Source: an uncultured Acidobacteriota bacterium (GTDB taxonomy: Bacteria > Acidobacteriota > Blastocatellia > Pyrinomonadales > Pyrinomonadaceae). Taken from it: 64,000 bases of DNA. The translations under genes and the position numbers were made by a program. Position 1 is the first letter of the stretch; the number at the start of each line of letters is the position of its first letter. The DNA is taken from positions 162,953 to 226,952 of the forward strand of contig CALMAH010000011.1 of NCBI GenBank assembly GCA_937859595.1, given 5' to 3'. Under the pieces are notes generated by a model that ran no database searches, had not been told where the DNA came from, and saw only the letters and a list, made by a program, of their open reading frames with translations. Below are positions 9,582 to 17,982 of the stretch, piece after piece.

Positions 9582-10357
9582 CGAACCGAATGCCGGCGAT
9601 CTTCTTCGGCCATGGCAATCCGATGAACGCCCTCGCCGATAACGAGTGGACGCAGGGCTGGCGGAAAATAGGAGAAACGGTACCGCCGCCCAAAGCGGTA
9701 TTGTGCGTTTCGGCCCATTGGTATATTCCTGCCGTTGCAGTCACCGCAATGGAGCGGCCCCGAACGATCCATGACTTCGGCGGCTTCCCGCCGGAGCTTT
9801 TCGCGGTCCAATATCCGGCCCCGGGTTCGCCCGAATTGGCCAAGAAGGTCAACGTTCTGCTCGGCGGTGAATGTTTAATGGACTCCAGCCAGTGGGGGCT
9901 CGATCACGGGACCTGGTCGGTCCTTTGTCATGTTTTTCCGGACGCTGATGTCCCGGTCGTTCAGCTTTCGATAAATGAGGCCGAGCCCGCCGCCTTCCAT
10001 TACACACTTGCGCAAAAGCTCGCTCCCCTTCGCGACGAAGGCGTGCTGATCGTCGGCAGCGGCAATCTTGTACACAATCTGCACGCCTATGCGTGGGGCC
10101 GCCAGACCCGCGAACCGCTCGACTGGGCACTGAGGTTCGACCAGCTTGCCCGCCGGCTTATGCTCGCCGGCAATCACGAACCGTTGATAAATTATGAATC
10201 GCTTGGCCGCGATGCACTTCTCGCAGCCCCGACCCCCGACCACTATCTTCCGTTACTTTATGTGTTGGGACTGCAGCTTCCCGGTGATGGGGTGAACTTT
10301 CCTGTTGAGGGTTTTGACGGCGGCTCGATCTCGATGACCGCGGTGGAGATCGGCTAA
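9578..10357 (+). CDS. ygiD: LigB-type extradiol dioxygenase (4,5-DOPA dioxygenase family)
   Basis: This 259-residue protein belongs to the class III extradiol ring-cleavage dioxygenases, YgiD/4,5-DOPA dioxygenase subgroup, which open catecholic rings using a metal. Metal-ligand histidines are visible in FFGHGNP (about residue 13), SAHWYIP (about 48), and HGTWSVLCHVFP; GSGNLVHNLH gives the late conserved block. Length matches the family (about 260). The ATG at 9578 overlaps the aldehyde dehydrogenase stop by four bases, so the two are almost certainly co-translated, suggesting ring cleavage followed by oxidation of the aldehyde formed. Its 3' 200 bases are overlapped by the opposite-strand O-methyltransferase frame. 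The true catechol substrate is unknown. Confidence 0.88.
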   Translation: MTNRMPAIFFGHGNPMNALADNEWTQGWRKIGETVPPPKAVLCVSAHWYIPAVAVTAMERPRTIHDFGGFPPELFAVQYPAPGSPELAKKVNVLLGGECLMDSSQWGLDHGTWSVLCHVFPDADVPVVQLSINEAEPAAFHYTLAQKLAPLRDEGVLIVGSGNLVHNLHAYAWGRQTREPLDWALRFDQLARRLMLAGNHEPLINYESLGRDALLAAPTPDHYLPLLYVLGLQLPGDGVNFPVEGFDGGSISMTAVEIG

Positions 10358-11246
10358 GTCCCTGATCTATCGGCTTGCAGGTCTGTTTGCGCCGATCATT
10401 ATCTGAATCTGGCAGATCAACCTCACAGTAAGTAAGACGCGGCTGCAGTTTCAAGGGAAACGGGACTTGCGCTTCCACGCGTGACGGTTCCATGGCCGGA
10501 TGAAGGTACTCCGAGACTAGAACAAGGTCCTTGATCACTGACTGATACTCGACGTGGGTCTCGTGCTCCTCGGTCTTCCAAAGTTTGCCTTCATTTTCCT
10601 TCATATAGGCGTGGTATTCGGGAGCGCCGGGAAACTTGACGTTGTCGGCCACGGCAAGAGCGCCGCGCCGCAGCCAGCCGCGTTCTACGATCATCTGAAT
10701 GTCGGGAAGATAGGCTTCCTTGGCGTGGTCCAGAAAGACCAGGTCGAGCGTTCCCGGGCCAAACCCGTATTCGCTCTCGAGCGCGTCGGCTGTCACGCCT
10801 CCATCACCGAGCGTGCCAACGATCACTGTAACGCGGTCCGAAACGCCCGCGTGTTTATGGATGCGGCGGGCAATGTCGGCATTGTCGGCGTTGAATTCGA
10901 TGGAGTAGATCTTAGCATGCGGGGCGGCCACGGCCATTCGAATTGAGCTGTAGCCGCAGTAGGTGCCGAGTTCCAGCACCTGCAACGGGTTTGCACGCTT
11001 CACCGCTTCATCCAGTATCGCGCCTTTTTCGTCGCCGACATTTATCAAAAAACTCTCGCTATAAGCAAATTCGTCGATCACGCGAATGGCATCCGCCGCG
11101 TCGCCCTCGCGGGCATTTTTAACGACGTGATCAGCCAGTCTCGCCTCGCGTCCGTCGCCTACCTGCCACTCGGTCGTCAGGTGTTTCATTCCAAGCATCA
11201 TCCGCCAAAACGACCAACGCAGAAAAGGGATCTTTCGCCAACTCAT
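10158..11246 (-). CDS. Catechol O-methyltransferase-like SAM methyltransferase with aberrant C-terminus
   Basis: This belongs to the O-methyltransferase family 3/COMT group, which transfers methyl from SAM to a catechol hydroxyl. The fold is clear: SAM motif VLELGTYCGYSSIRMA (about residues 90-105), YSIEFNADNADIA, LDLVFLDHAKEAY with a metal-binding Asp, and VADNVKFPG. The ATG at 11246 is chosen because a near-perfect GGAGGTGAT Shine-Dalgarno sequence lies just upstream; a frame from 11294 would add 16 residues. The family fold ends near VKDLVLVSEYL (about base 10515). The frame then runs on for about 115 low-complexity, Arg/Ser-rich residues, the last 66 or so antisense to the dioxygenase gene. 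Either the original stop has been lost by frameshift or the tail is an unusual extension. Confidence 0.82.
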   Translation of the reverse strand: MSWRKIPFLRWSFWRMMLGMKHLTTEWQVGDGREARLADHVVKNAREGDAADAIRVIDEFAYSESFLINVGDEKGAILDEAVKRANPLQVLELGTYCGYSSIRMAVAAPHAKIYSIEFNADNADIARRIHKHAGVSDRVTVIVGTLGDGGVTADALESEYGFGPGTLDLVFLDHAKEAYLPDIQMIVERGWLRRGALAVADNVKFPGAPEYHAYMKENEGKLWKTEEHETHVEYQSVIKDLVLVSEYLHPAMEPSRVEAQVPFPLKLQPRLTYCEVDLPDSDNDRRKQTCKPIDQGLSRSPPRSSRSSRRQNPQQESSPHHREAAVPTHKVTEDSGRGSGLREVHRGQAIHNLSTVRDCRRA

Positions 11247-11352
11247 ATCATCACCTCCGGCACTAATGCGCCAGCGATAGTACAGCACAAACAATCCTGC
11301 GTCAAAACACTCGGTTGTCCTTCGATGAACCTGAGTCGATCATGCTTTCCTC

Positions 11353-11381
11353 TTGACAGCCATTGTTATAACGACTATCCT
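11353..11381 (+). promoter_or_regulatory. Sigma70-type promoter, possibly leaderless, for marR gene
   Basis: A perfect TTGACA (11353-11358) lies 17 bp upstream of TATCCT (11376-11381). The marR ATG begins 8 bases after the -10 box, so the transcript could start at or next to the start codon; only a weak AGAAG precedes the ATG. It lies in the divergent spacer with the O-methyltransferase. Confidence 0.55.
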
Positions 11382-11388
11382 TAGAAGT

Positions 11389-11877
11389 ATGAGCGTTGCA
11401 CTGCAAAAAGAACTGCAACAGACTAAGCCTTTTGCCAGCTTAGAAGAGGCGGCGTATCTTTCTGTGCTTGTAACGGCTGAGCGGTTCAAGACAAACGCCT
11501 CTCACATATTTAAGCAAAAAGACCTTACAGCGGCGCAATATAACGTACTTCGGATCCTAAGAGGTGCGGGTGAGGATGGAATTTCCTGCACCGCGATCAG
11601 TGGCCGCATGATCACGCGCGATTCAGACATAACAAGAATGCTGGATCGGCTCGAGGCAAGAGGGCTTATCTCGCGGCGGCGTCAGGCAGACGATCGAAGG
11701 GTGGTAAAGGCTTTTATAACGGAAGCCGGGTTGGGAGTGCTGAGCGAACTCGATGGCCCCGTCGGCACTTTCAATCAAGATCAAATGGCCGATCTATCAG
11801 AAAAAGAGTTACGAACGCTAATCAAGCTCTTGGAAAAGGCAAGAGGCGGTATGGCGAACAAGGGAGAAAAAATATGA
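11389..11877 (+). CDS. MarR-family transcriptional regulator
   Basis: This 162-residue winged-helix DNA-binding protein is of the MarR type; such proteins usually repress their own operon and respond to phenolics or oxidants. The winged helix is visible from LTAAQYNVLRILRGAG through CTAISGRMITRDSDITRMLDRL (recognition helix) to the wing LISRRRQADDRRVVKAFIT, about residues 40-110. I start at ATG 11389 (SVALQKELQ) rather than the upstream frame at 11353, because a TTGACA promoter lies there. The stop overlaps the next start by four bases, so it forms an operon with the FMN reductase, and it probably also controls the divergent O-methyltransferase. The ligand is unknown. Confidence 0.9.
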   Translation: MSVALQKELQQTKPFASLEEAAYLSVLVTAERFKTNASHIFKQKDLTAAQYNVLRILRGAGEDGISCTAISGRMITRDSDITRMLDRLEARGLISRRRQADDRRVVKAFITEAGLGVLSELDGPVGTFNQDQMADLSEKELRTLIKLLEKARGGMANKGEKI

Positions 11878-12437
11878 GCAATACGATCAAGATATTAGGT
11901 ATCGCAGGCAGCCTGCGAAAGGCATCGACAAACCGTGGTGTGTTAAGGGCTGCCGCCGAGTTGGTGCCCGACGGCGCCGAAATGGAGATCTTTGAACTGA
12001 ATGAGATCCCGCCGTATAACGAAGATCTCGAAAAAGATCCGCCGGCGATAGTCACGGAATTCAAGAAAAAGATACGAGCGTCAGACGCCATCGTTTTCGT
12101 CACGCCTGAGTACAACTACTCGATCTCCGGCGTGTTGAAAAACGCCATCGACTGGGCCTCTCGACCCTATGGCGACAGTGCGTGGGAGGGGAAGCCTGCG
12201 GCGATAATGGGCGTATCTGGCGGGGCGATCGCGACGGCGCGTGCTCAATATGACCTGCGCAAATCGATGGTCTTTCTGAACATGCACCCGCTCAACCGGC
12301 CGGAAGTCATGATCGGGAACAGCGGCGAAAAGTTTAATTCCGACGGCGACCTCACCGACGAAAAGACTAAAGAGTTCATCGCTAAACAACTAAAGGCCCT
12401 CGTCGAGTGGACGCGCCGGCTTTCATCGTCCGAATGA
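11874..12437 (+). CDS. NADPH-dependent FMN reductase (quinone reductase family)
   Basis: This 187-residue flavoprotein has the flavodoxin-like fold of the NADPH-dependent FMN reductase family (ChrR/YieF/azoreductase group). Such enzymes reduce quinones, chromate or azo compounds with two electrons. The phosphate-binding loop is GSLRKASTNRGVL (about residues 12-24), and the FMN/dimer motif is TPEYNYSISGVLKNAIDW (about 80-97), both typical. It is translationally coupled to the MarR gene (ATGA overlap), a common arrangement in which the regulator senses the quinone or electrophile that the reductase removes. No other gene follows closely. The precise substrate cannot be predicted. Confidence 0.9.
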   Translation: MSNTIKILGIAGSLRKASTNRGVLRAAAELVPDGAEMEIFELNEIPPYNEDLEKDPPAIVTEFKKKIRASDAIVFVTPEYNYSISGVLKNAIDWASRPYGDSAWEGKPAAIMGVSGGAIATARAQYDLRKSMVFLNMHPLNRPEVMIGNSGEKFNSDGDLTDEKTKEFIAKQLKALVEWTRRLSSSE

Positions 12438-12524
12438 CCGGCGGAGTACCGCGATCTCACGCCTCCGAGGTCCGCCCACTCGTGGCCACAGGGCAGCTTG
12501 GGCTAGAATACGGTCTGGAAAGAA

Positions 12525-12875
12525 ATGAAGCTAAGCGAACAAGAGAGATTCAGGCCGATGGTCGAGGGCGCGATCACAGAGCTGAAGGAGCAGCTCAGTA
12601 TAGAAGATCCGACCGGCGAGCCGGTAAAGCCCGATAATGCTATCGGCCGGCTCTCGCGGGTTGACGCAATGCAGCAGCAGCAGATGTCGCTTGAGTTACG
12701 ACGGCAGCGGCAGGCGAACCTGACGCGCCTTGAGCGAGCATTAAATCTTATTAACGATGGCGAGTACGGAACCTGTCCAAGATGCGAGGATGATATCGCC
12801 CCAAAACGCCTTGAGGCTATGCCCGATGCGATCTTTTGTTTTGATTGCGCCAACGCGGTCGAGCAGGCAGACTAG
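12525..12875 (+). CDS. DksA/TraR-type zinc-finger protein
   Basis: This 116-residue protein belongs to the DksA/TraR family, which binds the secondary channel of RNA polymerase to modulate initiation. The C-terminal C4 zinc finger is complete: CPRC (about residues 82-85) and CFDC (about 104-107). The preceding segment is a helical, Glu/Arg-rich coiled-coil (SLELRRQRQANLTRLERAL). It is shorter than Escherichia coli DksA (151 residues), and the coiled-coil tip that should carry two acidic residues is not obvious, so a DksA-like activity is uncertain. A TAGAAT box at 12504-12509 could be its -10, and GGAAAG precedes the ATG. It is followed by about 180 bases without genes. Confidence 0.85.
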   Translation: MKLSEQERFRPMVEGAITELKEQLSIEDPTGEPVKPDNAIGRLSRVDAMQQQQMSLELRRQRQANLTRLERALNLINDGEYGTCPRCEDDIAPKRLEAMPDAIFCFDCANAVEQAD

Positions 12876-13058
12876 CTTTTCATAACTAAATGACGCGAAC
12901 GACGACCTGGAATGAGCCGCGGCGGCGCAGCAGCCGTCAGCTCCAATCGACTGTTAGACCGGCTCCTCGGGCAAAGAGCCCGTCTCCTATCGTTCTCGCG
13001 CTAGCCGGAGCCCTTCTTTGGAGGTGGGTCATACTCTGACCGCGATGACCTCAGGGTG

Positions 13059-14654
13059 TTAAACCATGGGGTGTCTCTGGTGCCATTCTGTTGCCTCTTC
13101 GTATGCCTGACCTATCCGGCACAACATCGCTTCGCTCAACGGACTGCCGGCGAGCTGCATGGAGTAGGGCAAGCCATCGCTGGTGACGCCGCACGGTAGC
13201 GTCAGAGTCGGCGCGCCGGCAAAGCTGTGTGGAAAGGTGAACGACGTCAGGGGCTTTTCGATACCCAGTGTCTTCAATATTTGCGTAAAAACCTGATCCC
13301 ATTCCGTCATGGACCCGTACTGCAAGCCTGCGGGAATTTTGAAGGGCATACCGCCTGATGGGCTTAGGACCGCGTCGGCCGTGGCCAAGACAGCCAGGAA
13401 TCCCTCGCCGATTGACTTTCCGACCTGGCGAGCTTTGGCGAGGTCGGCCTCACTGACGCTCGAACCAAACTCGAGGAAATCCCGGAAATAGGCTCCGTAC
13501 TCGTCTGCCCGCGACGGAAAGCTTTCACGATGAGCCTCGGCTGCCTCCGCGGCGCAGACCGTGAACCAGGCTGCATGCACCTCGGACACATCGGGGAGCT
13601 GCACATCGACGATCCGGGCCCCGAGCCGCTGCAGTTCTGCCACGGCAAGCTCGATTGCCGCGGCCAGGCCAAGGTCCACGCCGTCCAGCGCGTAGGCGCG
13701 GTCGAAGCCGATCCGCATTCCGTCCACGCCCCGATCGAGTTCGGCGAGCATGTTCGGCACCGGCGCTTGCAGCGACGTGCTGTCATTGGGATCGTGTCCC
13801 GCGATCGCCTCGAAGACGATCGCCGCGTCCCTCACGCTACGCGTCATCGGGCCCACGTGATCGAGCGACTCTGCCAGCGGCAGGACGCCATAACGGCTCA
13901 CCCGGCCGTACGTGGGCTTCAGCCCAACGATGCCGTTAGCCGTTGACGGGAAGCGTATCGACCCTCCTGTATCAGTTCCGAGAGAAGCAAAGCAAAGACC
14001 GGCCGCCGTGGCGACGCCTGAGCCGCTGGAGGAGACGCCGGCCCAGTACTCTTCACCCCAGGGGTTGACCGGAATCTCGAAGTCGCGGTGGTAACCCACC
14101 ATCGCGCCCTCGGTGACGCTCAACTTCCCGATCAGCACAGCCCCGGCTGCTTGCAGCTTCGCCACCACGGTGGCGTCGTAATCGGGGACAAAGTCACGAA
14201 GTACCCTCGATCCGCCCATGGTCCGCACCCCCTTCGTGTAGCAGAGGTCCTTGACCGCAACCGGGATGCCGTGCAGTGGCCCGCGATAGTTGCCGGACTG
14301 GATCTCGCGCTCCGCGACACGGGCAGCCGCCAGGGCCTCATCCGCCATGACGGTGGCATAGCTGTGCAGCCGGCCATCCAGAGCGCTGATTCGGGCCAGA
14401 ATCAACTCTGTGAGCTCGAGCGGCAAGACTTCCCTCGCTTCAATACGCCGGGCGACCTCCGACAGACTCAGGTAGTGCAGTGGTCCGAGAGTCTGGTGGT
14501 CCTCAACAGGTGGCGCAGATGTCGGTGAGCAGGCGGGTAGAAGCGACGCCGCCATACCATAACCGAACAGGGCCAGCAAATCCCGTCGGGAGAGCCACGC
14601 ACTGTCGGGTATGTCGATGGCTCGTCGAATGTTGTCTTCTTGATCGGAATTCAT
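13059..14654 (-). CDS. Exported amidase-signature hydrolase (Tat lipoprotein)
   Basis: This 531-residue member of the amidase signature family hydrolyses amide bonds with a Ser-cisSer-Lys triad. Lys is in GIPVAVKDLCYTKG, the glycine/serine-rich loop is SSSGSGVATAAGLCFASLG, and the nucleophile segment is GTDTGGSIRFPS. The N-terminus carries a twin-arginine motif, SRRDLLALFG, a hydrophobic stretch and a lipobox-like LLPACS (about residues 22-43), so I infer export as a folded lipoprotein, unlike the cytoplasmic GatA. It is monocistronic. Codon use is visibly GC-richer than the neighbouring MarR/FMN reductase genes, which may point to acquisition. GatA is rejected, because gatB/gatC are absent and a signal is present. 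The substrate is unknown. Confidence 0.88.
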   Translation of the reverse strand: MNSDQEDNIRRAIDIPDSAWLSRRDLLALFGYGMAASLLPACSPTSAPPVEDHQTLGPLHYLSLSEVARRIEAREVLPLELTELILARISALDGRLHSYATVMADEALAAARVAEREIQSGNYRGPLHGIPVAVKDLCYTKGVRTMGGSRVLRDFVPDYDATVVAKLQAAGAVLIGKLSVTEGAMVGYHRDFEIPVNPWGEEYWAGVSSSGSGVATAAGLCFASLGTDTGGSIRFPSTANGIVGLKPTYGRVSRYGVLPLAESLDHVGPMTRSVRDAAIVFEAIAGHDPNDSTSLQAPVPNMLAELDRGVDGMRIGFDRAYALDGVDLGLAAAIELAVAELQRLGARIVDVQLPDVSEVHAAWFTVCAAEAAEAHRESFPSRADEYGAYFRDFLEFGSSVSEADLAKARQVGKSIGEGFLAVLATADAVLSPSGGMPFKIPAGLQYGSMTEWDQVFTQILKTLGIEKPLTSFTFPHSFAGAPTLTLPCGVTSDGLPYSMQLAGSPLSEAMLCRIGQAYEEATEWHQRHPMV

Positions 14655-14877
14655 CTGGTCTCCTTGAGGACGACCTACCCTGGCGATGGGTCGGTCTAAC
14701 TATTGATTGTACGTTTTGCTCCGTGATGATATGCGTGTTCCGATTGGTTGTCAAACGTTTCTTTAACCGGAAGAGTTGTGAAGGATAAGCCGTAGCTAGT
14801 TGCATTTAACGTTGCTATGCGTACGACGCAGGTCTATTCTTGGACTACAGAGCTTGTGTCAAAAGCCTGCCGAACCA

Positions 14878-15546
14878 ATGAACGAAACGCTGCCGAAGTT
14901 TGTTTCTCTCGATTTTACGGAACTCGCGCCTGACGAACAGATGCGCCGGGCGGAGGAGTTTTTTGAGATGCTCAACCGGAGGCGGACGGTGCGGGAATAC
15001 TCGAGCCGCGATGTTCCCATTGAATTGATCGAGCGGGCGATCGCGACAGCCGGGACGGCTCCTTCGGGTGCGAATTTGCAGCCGTGGCGGTTCGTTGTCA
15101 TTCGCGATCCAGAAGTGAAGCGAAAGATACGCGAGGCCGCCGAAAAAGAAGAATACGAAAGCTATCACGGCAGAATGAGCGAGAAATGGCTACGGCGTCT
15201 CGCCCCGCTCGGGACCGATGAAAACAAGCCGTTCCTGGAGATCGCCCCTTATCTGATAGTCGTTTTCCGCATCACGTCGGTCGAGGAAAATGGCGAGACC
15301 GAGCCGACCTATTACTCCCAGGAATCGGTTGGCATCGCTACGGGTATGCTGCTCGCCGCTCTGCACAACATGGGCCTGGCGACGCTAACGCATACACCAA
15401 GCCCGATGAAATTCCTACAGGAAATACTCGGAAGGCCGCGAAACGAAGTTCCCTTCGTACTTATTCCCGTCGGCTATCCGGCCGACGACGCCAAGGTGCC
15501 CGACATCAAACGCAAACCGCTCGACGAGATCATGCAGACCGTCTAA
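14878..15546 (+). CDS. Nitroreductase-family flavoprotein
   Basis: This 222-residue FMN enzyme is of the nitroreductase superfamily. The opening NRRRTVREYSSRDVP and GTAPSGANLQPWRFVVI resemble the iodotyrosine-deiodinase-like branch, which reduces halogenated phenols or nitro groups. FMN-binding Arg residues lie in the RRRTVREYS segment (about residues 29-37), and the C-terminal HTPSPMKFLQEILGRP and VLIPVGYPADDA are typical. I start at ATG 14878 (MNETLPKF), because the frame upstream to 14800 shows no coding character. The gene ends 4 bases before the convergent methyltransferase stop. It fits the aromatic-compound theme of the block, but the substrate is not predictable. Confidence 0.87.
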   Translation: MNETLPKFVSLDFTELAPDEQMRRAEEFFEMLNRRRTVREYSSRDVPIELIERAIATAGTAPSGANLQPWRFVVIRDPEVKRKIREAAEKEEYESYHGRMSEKWLRRLAPLGTDENKPFLEIAPYLIVVFRITSVEENGETEPTYYSQESVGIATGMLLAALHNMGLATLTHTPSPMKFLQEILGRPRNEVPFVLIPVGYPADDAKVPDIKRKPLDEIMQTV

Positions 15547-15550
15547 ATCC

Positions 15551-16381
15551 TCAAACGTTGACCGTTACTCGCAGGAATGTTGCCCCGATCGAGGTCGAAT
15601 CCGGCGACCCCGATGCGTTCTGGCTCTCGAACAGCTCGACGAGCTCATTTCTCAGATCGTCGGCACGTCCATTTGCCGTCGCGGCGTCAAACGCATTCAT
15701 TGTCGGGCCGTAATACGTGCGGAACACATCGACAAATTCTGCCGGGCTGCCCCGAAACTCGAAACGATATGTATCACGATCGAACGAGATATTCTCTTTC
15801 GCTATCCCTGCCTGGCCAAAACGCTCGATAACATTGTCTTCGACGCCCCACGTCATCGGGCTGACAAATCCTTCGGGCGGCGGTGGCGAATAGGCCGAGC
15901 TTATCCTCAATATCTGCGCGACGAGCGTCGGGTCGCCGGGTATCCAGTTTCCCATCACGACGCGCCCGCCGGGTTTTGTGACGCGGACCATTTCCTTTGC
16001 CACATCTAACGGCTTCGGTGCGAACATCGCCCCGAAGATGCTGATCGCGAGATCGAATGTGTCGTCTTCGAGCCCGTTAAGGTCTGTCGCATCGCCTTCC
16101 TGAAAGCGTATGTTCGAAAGGCCAAGTTCCTCAGCCCGCTTCTTTGCCGCTTCGACCAGATTGCTCGCGATATCGACGCCGAGCACATCGGCCCCGCGTT
16201 TTGCCGACGGTATCGCCGTATTTCCGTCGCCACAGCCGAGGTCAAGCACCTTCATACCTTCGGTAACGCCGACCCTTTCGATCAATTCCTCCGCGCTTTG
16301 CCTCATCGTATCCGCGATCCGGGTAAAATCGCCCTTTTCCCACAACGCCTTATTTGGGTTCACTGCCTTATCTGGATTCAT
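15551..16381 (-). CDS. Class I SAM-dependent methyltransferase
   Basis: This 276-residue methyltransferase has the UbiE/methyltransferase-11 fold. SAM-binding motif I is LDLGCGDGNTAIP (about residues 46-58), followed by GVDIASNLVE and an acidic motif DATDLNGLEDDTFDLAIS. The region after GGRVVMGNWIPGDPTL is less conserved. A near-repeat NPDKAVNPNKALWEKGDF opens the protein. It is the last gene of a four-gene minus-strand run (NTF2-like, SDR, VOC, methyltransferase), with a 140-base gap from the VOC gene, so it may have its own promoter. The target molecule is unknown. Confidence 0.88.
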   Translation of the reverse strand: MNPDKAVNPNKALWEKGDFTRIADTMRQSAEELIERVGVTEGMKVLDLGCGDGNTAIPSAKRGADVLGVDIASNLVEAAKKRAEELGLSNIRFQEGDATDLNGLEDDTFDLAISIFGAMFAPKPLDVAKEMVRVTKPGGRVVMGNWIPGDPTLVAQILRISSAYSPPPPEGFVSPMTWGVEDNVIERFGQAGIAKENISFDRDTYRFEFRGSPAEFVDVFRTYYGPTMNAFDAATANGRADDLRNELVELFESQNASGSPDSTSIGATFLRVTVNV

Positions 16382-16521
16382 TTCCTTTGCTCCTTAATTC
16401 AGTAATTGCCTTCGAAAACTCATCTTGCTCGATTGTCATAGACGAAAAAACCGACAAAATGAGGACAATTGGGAAACATCCTTCATCCTGAAAGTCAGAA
16501 ACGGCAAGCATGTTCCGACGA

Positions 16522-17109
16522 TCATATCGCGATGAGATTCTCTATTGTGCCGCGTAAGGGCGACACCGGCCCGCCGTTATAGAACGACAGGAGATCCGTC
16601 TCTGGTGTCCCGGCCCGATATCCGGAGAGCAGTTCGTCCGGGTCATACTCTACACCTACCGGGTTGTCGCCCCAATTGGTGTTCATAAAGTCCGTGGCCT
16701 CGTCGCCGGAACCGCATCGATCGACCTGAAACTCGATCTGGTTGCCGTCAGGGTCGGCGTAATACATCGAGACCGTGATGCCGTGATGAACGCACCAATA
16801 GGGCGTGATGCCTTTTTCCTTTAGCGCCGAATAATTTTCGAGCAGATCTCCCAAGGAAGCGTAGGTGTAAGCCACATGATCGATGCCGATCGCGTCGCTC
16901 TTGTCAGTTCCTGTGCTATTTGGGGCGATCACCGACATATCTGCGAACGCCAGACGGTGATGTTCGTCGTCGTAGGTCAGAAAGGCAAGTGCCGGGTTTT
17001 GATATTGCACATGGGCGTCAAATACGGCGGCATACCACGCGAGCATCTCCTTGAGCCGACGGGTACGATAAACCACATGAGCAAACTTTGTTGGTCGAGC
17101 AATTTTCAT
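16522..17109 (-). CDS. VOC-family (glyoxalase/extradiol dioxygenase-like) protein
   Basis: This 195-residue protein has one vicinal-oxygen-chelate domain. FAHVVYRTRRLKEMLAWY supplies the first metal His (about residue 10), IDHVAYTYASLGDLLENY the second block (about 75-92), and YYADPDGNQIEFQVD the usual final Glu (about 120). The pattern resembles catechol 2,3-dioxygenase-type proteins more than glyoxalase I, so it may bind a metal and an aromatic substrate. It lies 30 bases downstream of the SDR gene on the same strand, and is probably co-transcribed. Catalytic activity is not assured from the sequence. Confidence 0.82.
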   Translation of the reverse strand: MKIARPTKFAHVVYRTRRLKEMLAWYAAVFDAHVQYQNPALAFLTYDDEHHRLAFADMSVIAPNSTGTDKSDAIGIDHVAYTYASLGDLLENYSALKEKGITPYWCVHHGITVSMYYADPDGNQIEFQVDRCGSGDEATDFMNTNWGDNPVGVEYDPDELLSGYRAGTPETDLLSFYNGGPVSPLRGTIENLIAI

Positions 17110-17139
17110 ATTCCCTCCGTTTGGCTTTCTGGTGCGGCC

Positions 17140-17907
17140 TCAGACCGTCATAGCGAATCCGCCGTCGGGTGTCAGGGTCGTTCCGGTTATGTAACTTGCT
17201 TCGTCCGAACAAAGGAACAGGATCGCGGAAGCTATTTCTTCCGGCTTGCTAACGCGACGGACGTGCACCTGCGGCACCATTGCATTGTCAAATATCTCGT
17301 CGCCGATGATGCCGCGGATCCTGTGATGCATCGGCGTATCGACAAACCCAGGGCACACGATGTTGACCCTGATACCGTGCGGAGCGAGCTCGGCGGACGC
17401 ACTCGTCGTCAAGCCGACCTGTCCGTGTTTTGAAGTGACATATGCGGCTCCCGACGGGAAGCCCAGGAACGAATTAACGGACCCGACATTGACTATCGCC
17501 CCTCCGTGTCCGCCCGCGAGCATCGCCCGTGCCTCGTACTTCAGACAAAGATAATTGCCTTTAAGGTTGATGTCGAGGACCTTGTCCCATTCATCTTCCT
17601 CGAGATCGACAATGTTCGCGATCTGGCCTTCGATACCGGCATTATTCACCGCATAGTCGAGCCGCCCGAACGTCGCGATCGCGTGCGCCACCATCTGCTC
17701 GGTGTCCGCCGCCTTCGAAACATCCGTCTGAATAGCGGTCGCCTTTCCGCCGCCGGCTTCGATCTCCGCAACCAACGAATCGAGCTCCTCCTGCCTTCTT
17801 GCCGCAAGCACAACGCTCGTACCTTTAGCAGCGAAAGCCATCGCCGTCGCCCTCCCGATCCCGCTGCTGGCCCCTGTGATCAGGGCGACTTTTTCATTAA
17901 TTGACAC
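17140..17907 (-). CDS. Short-chain dehydrogenase/reductase
   Basis: This 255-residue classical SDR is an NAD(P)-dependent alcohol dehydrogenase or ketoreductase. It has TGASSGIGRA (about residues 11-20), the NNAG motif, the catalytic Ser region VGSVNSFLG and Tyr-Lys in YVTSKHGQVG (about 156-165), then NIVCPGFVDTPM and the C-terminal YITGTTLTPDGGFAM. All key residues are present. It lies between the NTF2-like and VOC genes on the same strand. The set resembles small catabolic clusters for cyclic or aromatic alcohols, but the substrate is not identified. Confidence 0.92.
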   Translation of the reverse strand: MSINEKVALITGASSGIGRATAMAFAAKGTSVVLAARRQEELDSLVAEIEAGGGKATAIQTDVSKAADTEQMVAHAIATFGRLDYAVNNAGIEGQIANIVDLEEDEWDKVLDINLKGNYLCLKYEARAMLAGGHGGAIVNVGSVNSFLGFPSGAAYVTSKHGQVGLTTSASAELAPHGIRVNIVCPGFVDTPMHHRIRGIIGDEIFDNAMVPQVHVRRVSKPEEIASAILFLCSDEASYITGTTLTPDGGFAMTV

Positions 17908-17982
17908 TTGAGTTTCCTAATACCCGACCGCAAGCGGCAGCCCCGACGAGATCTTGGACGGCGAACCGACGAAGCGGCTCCT

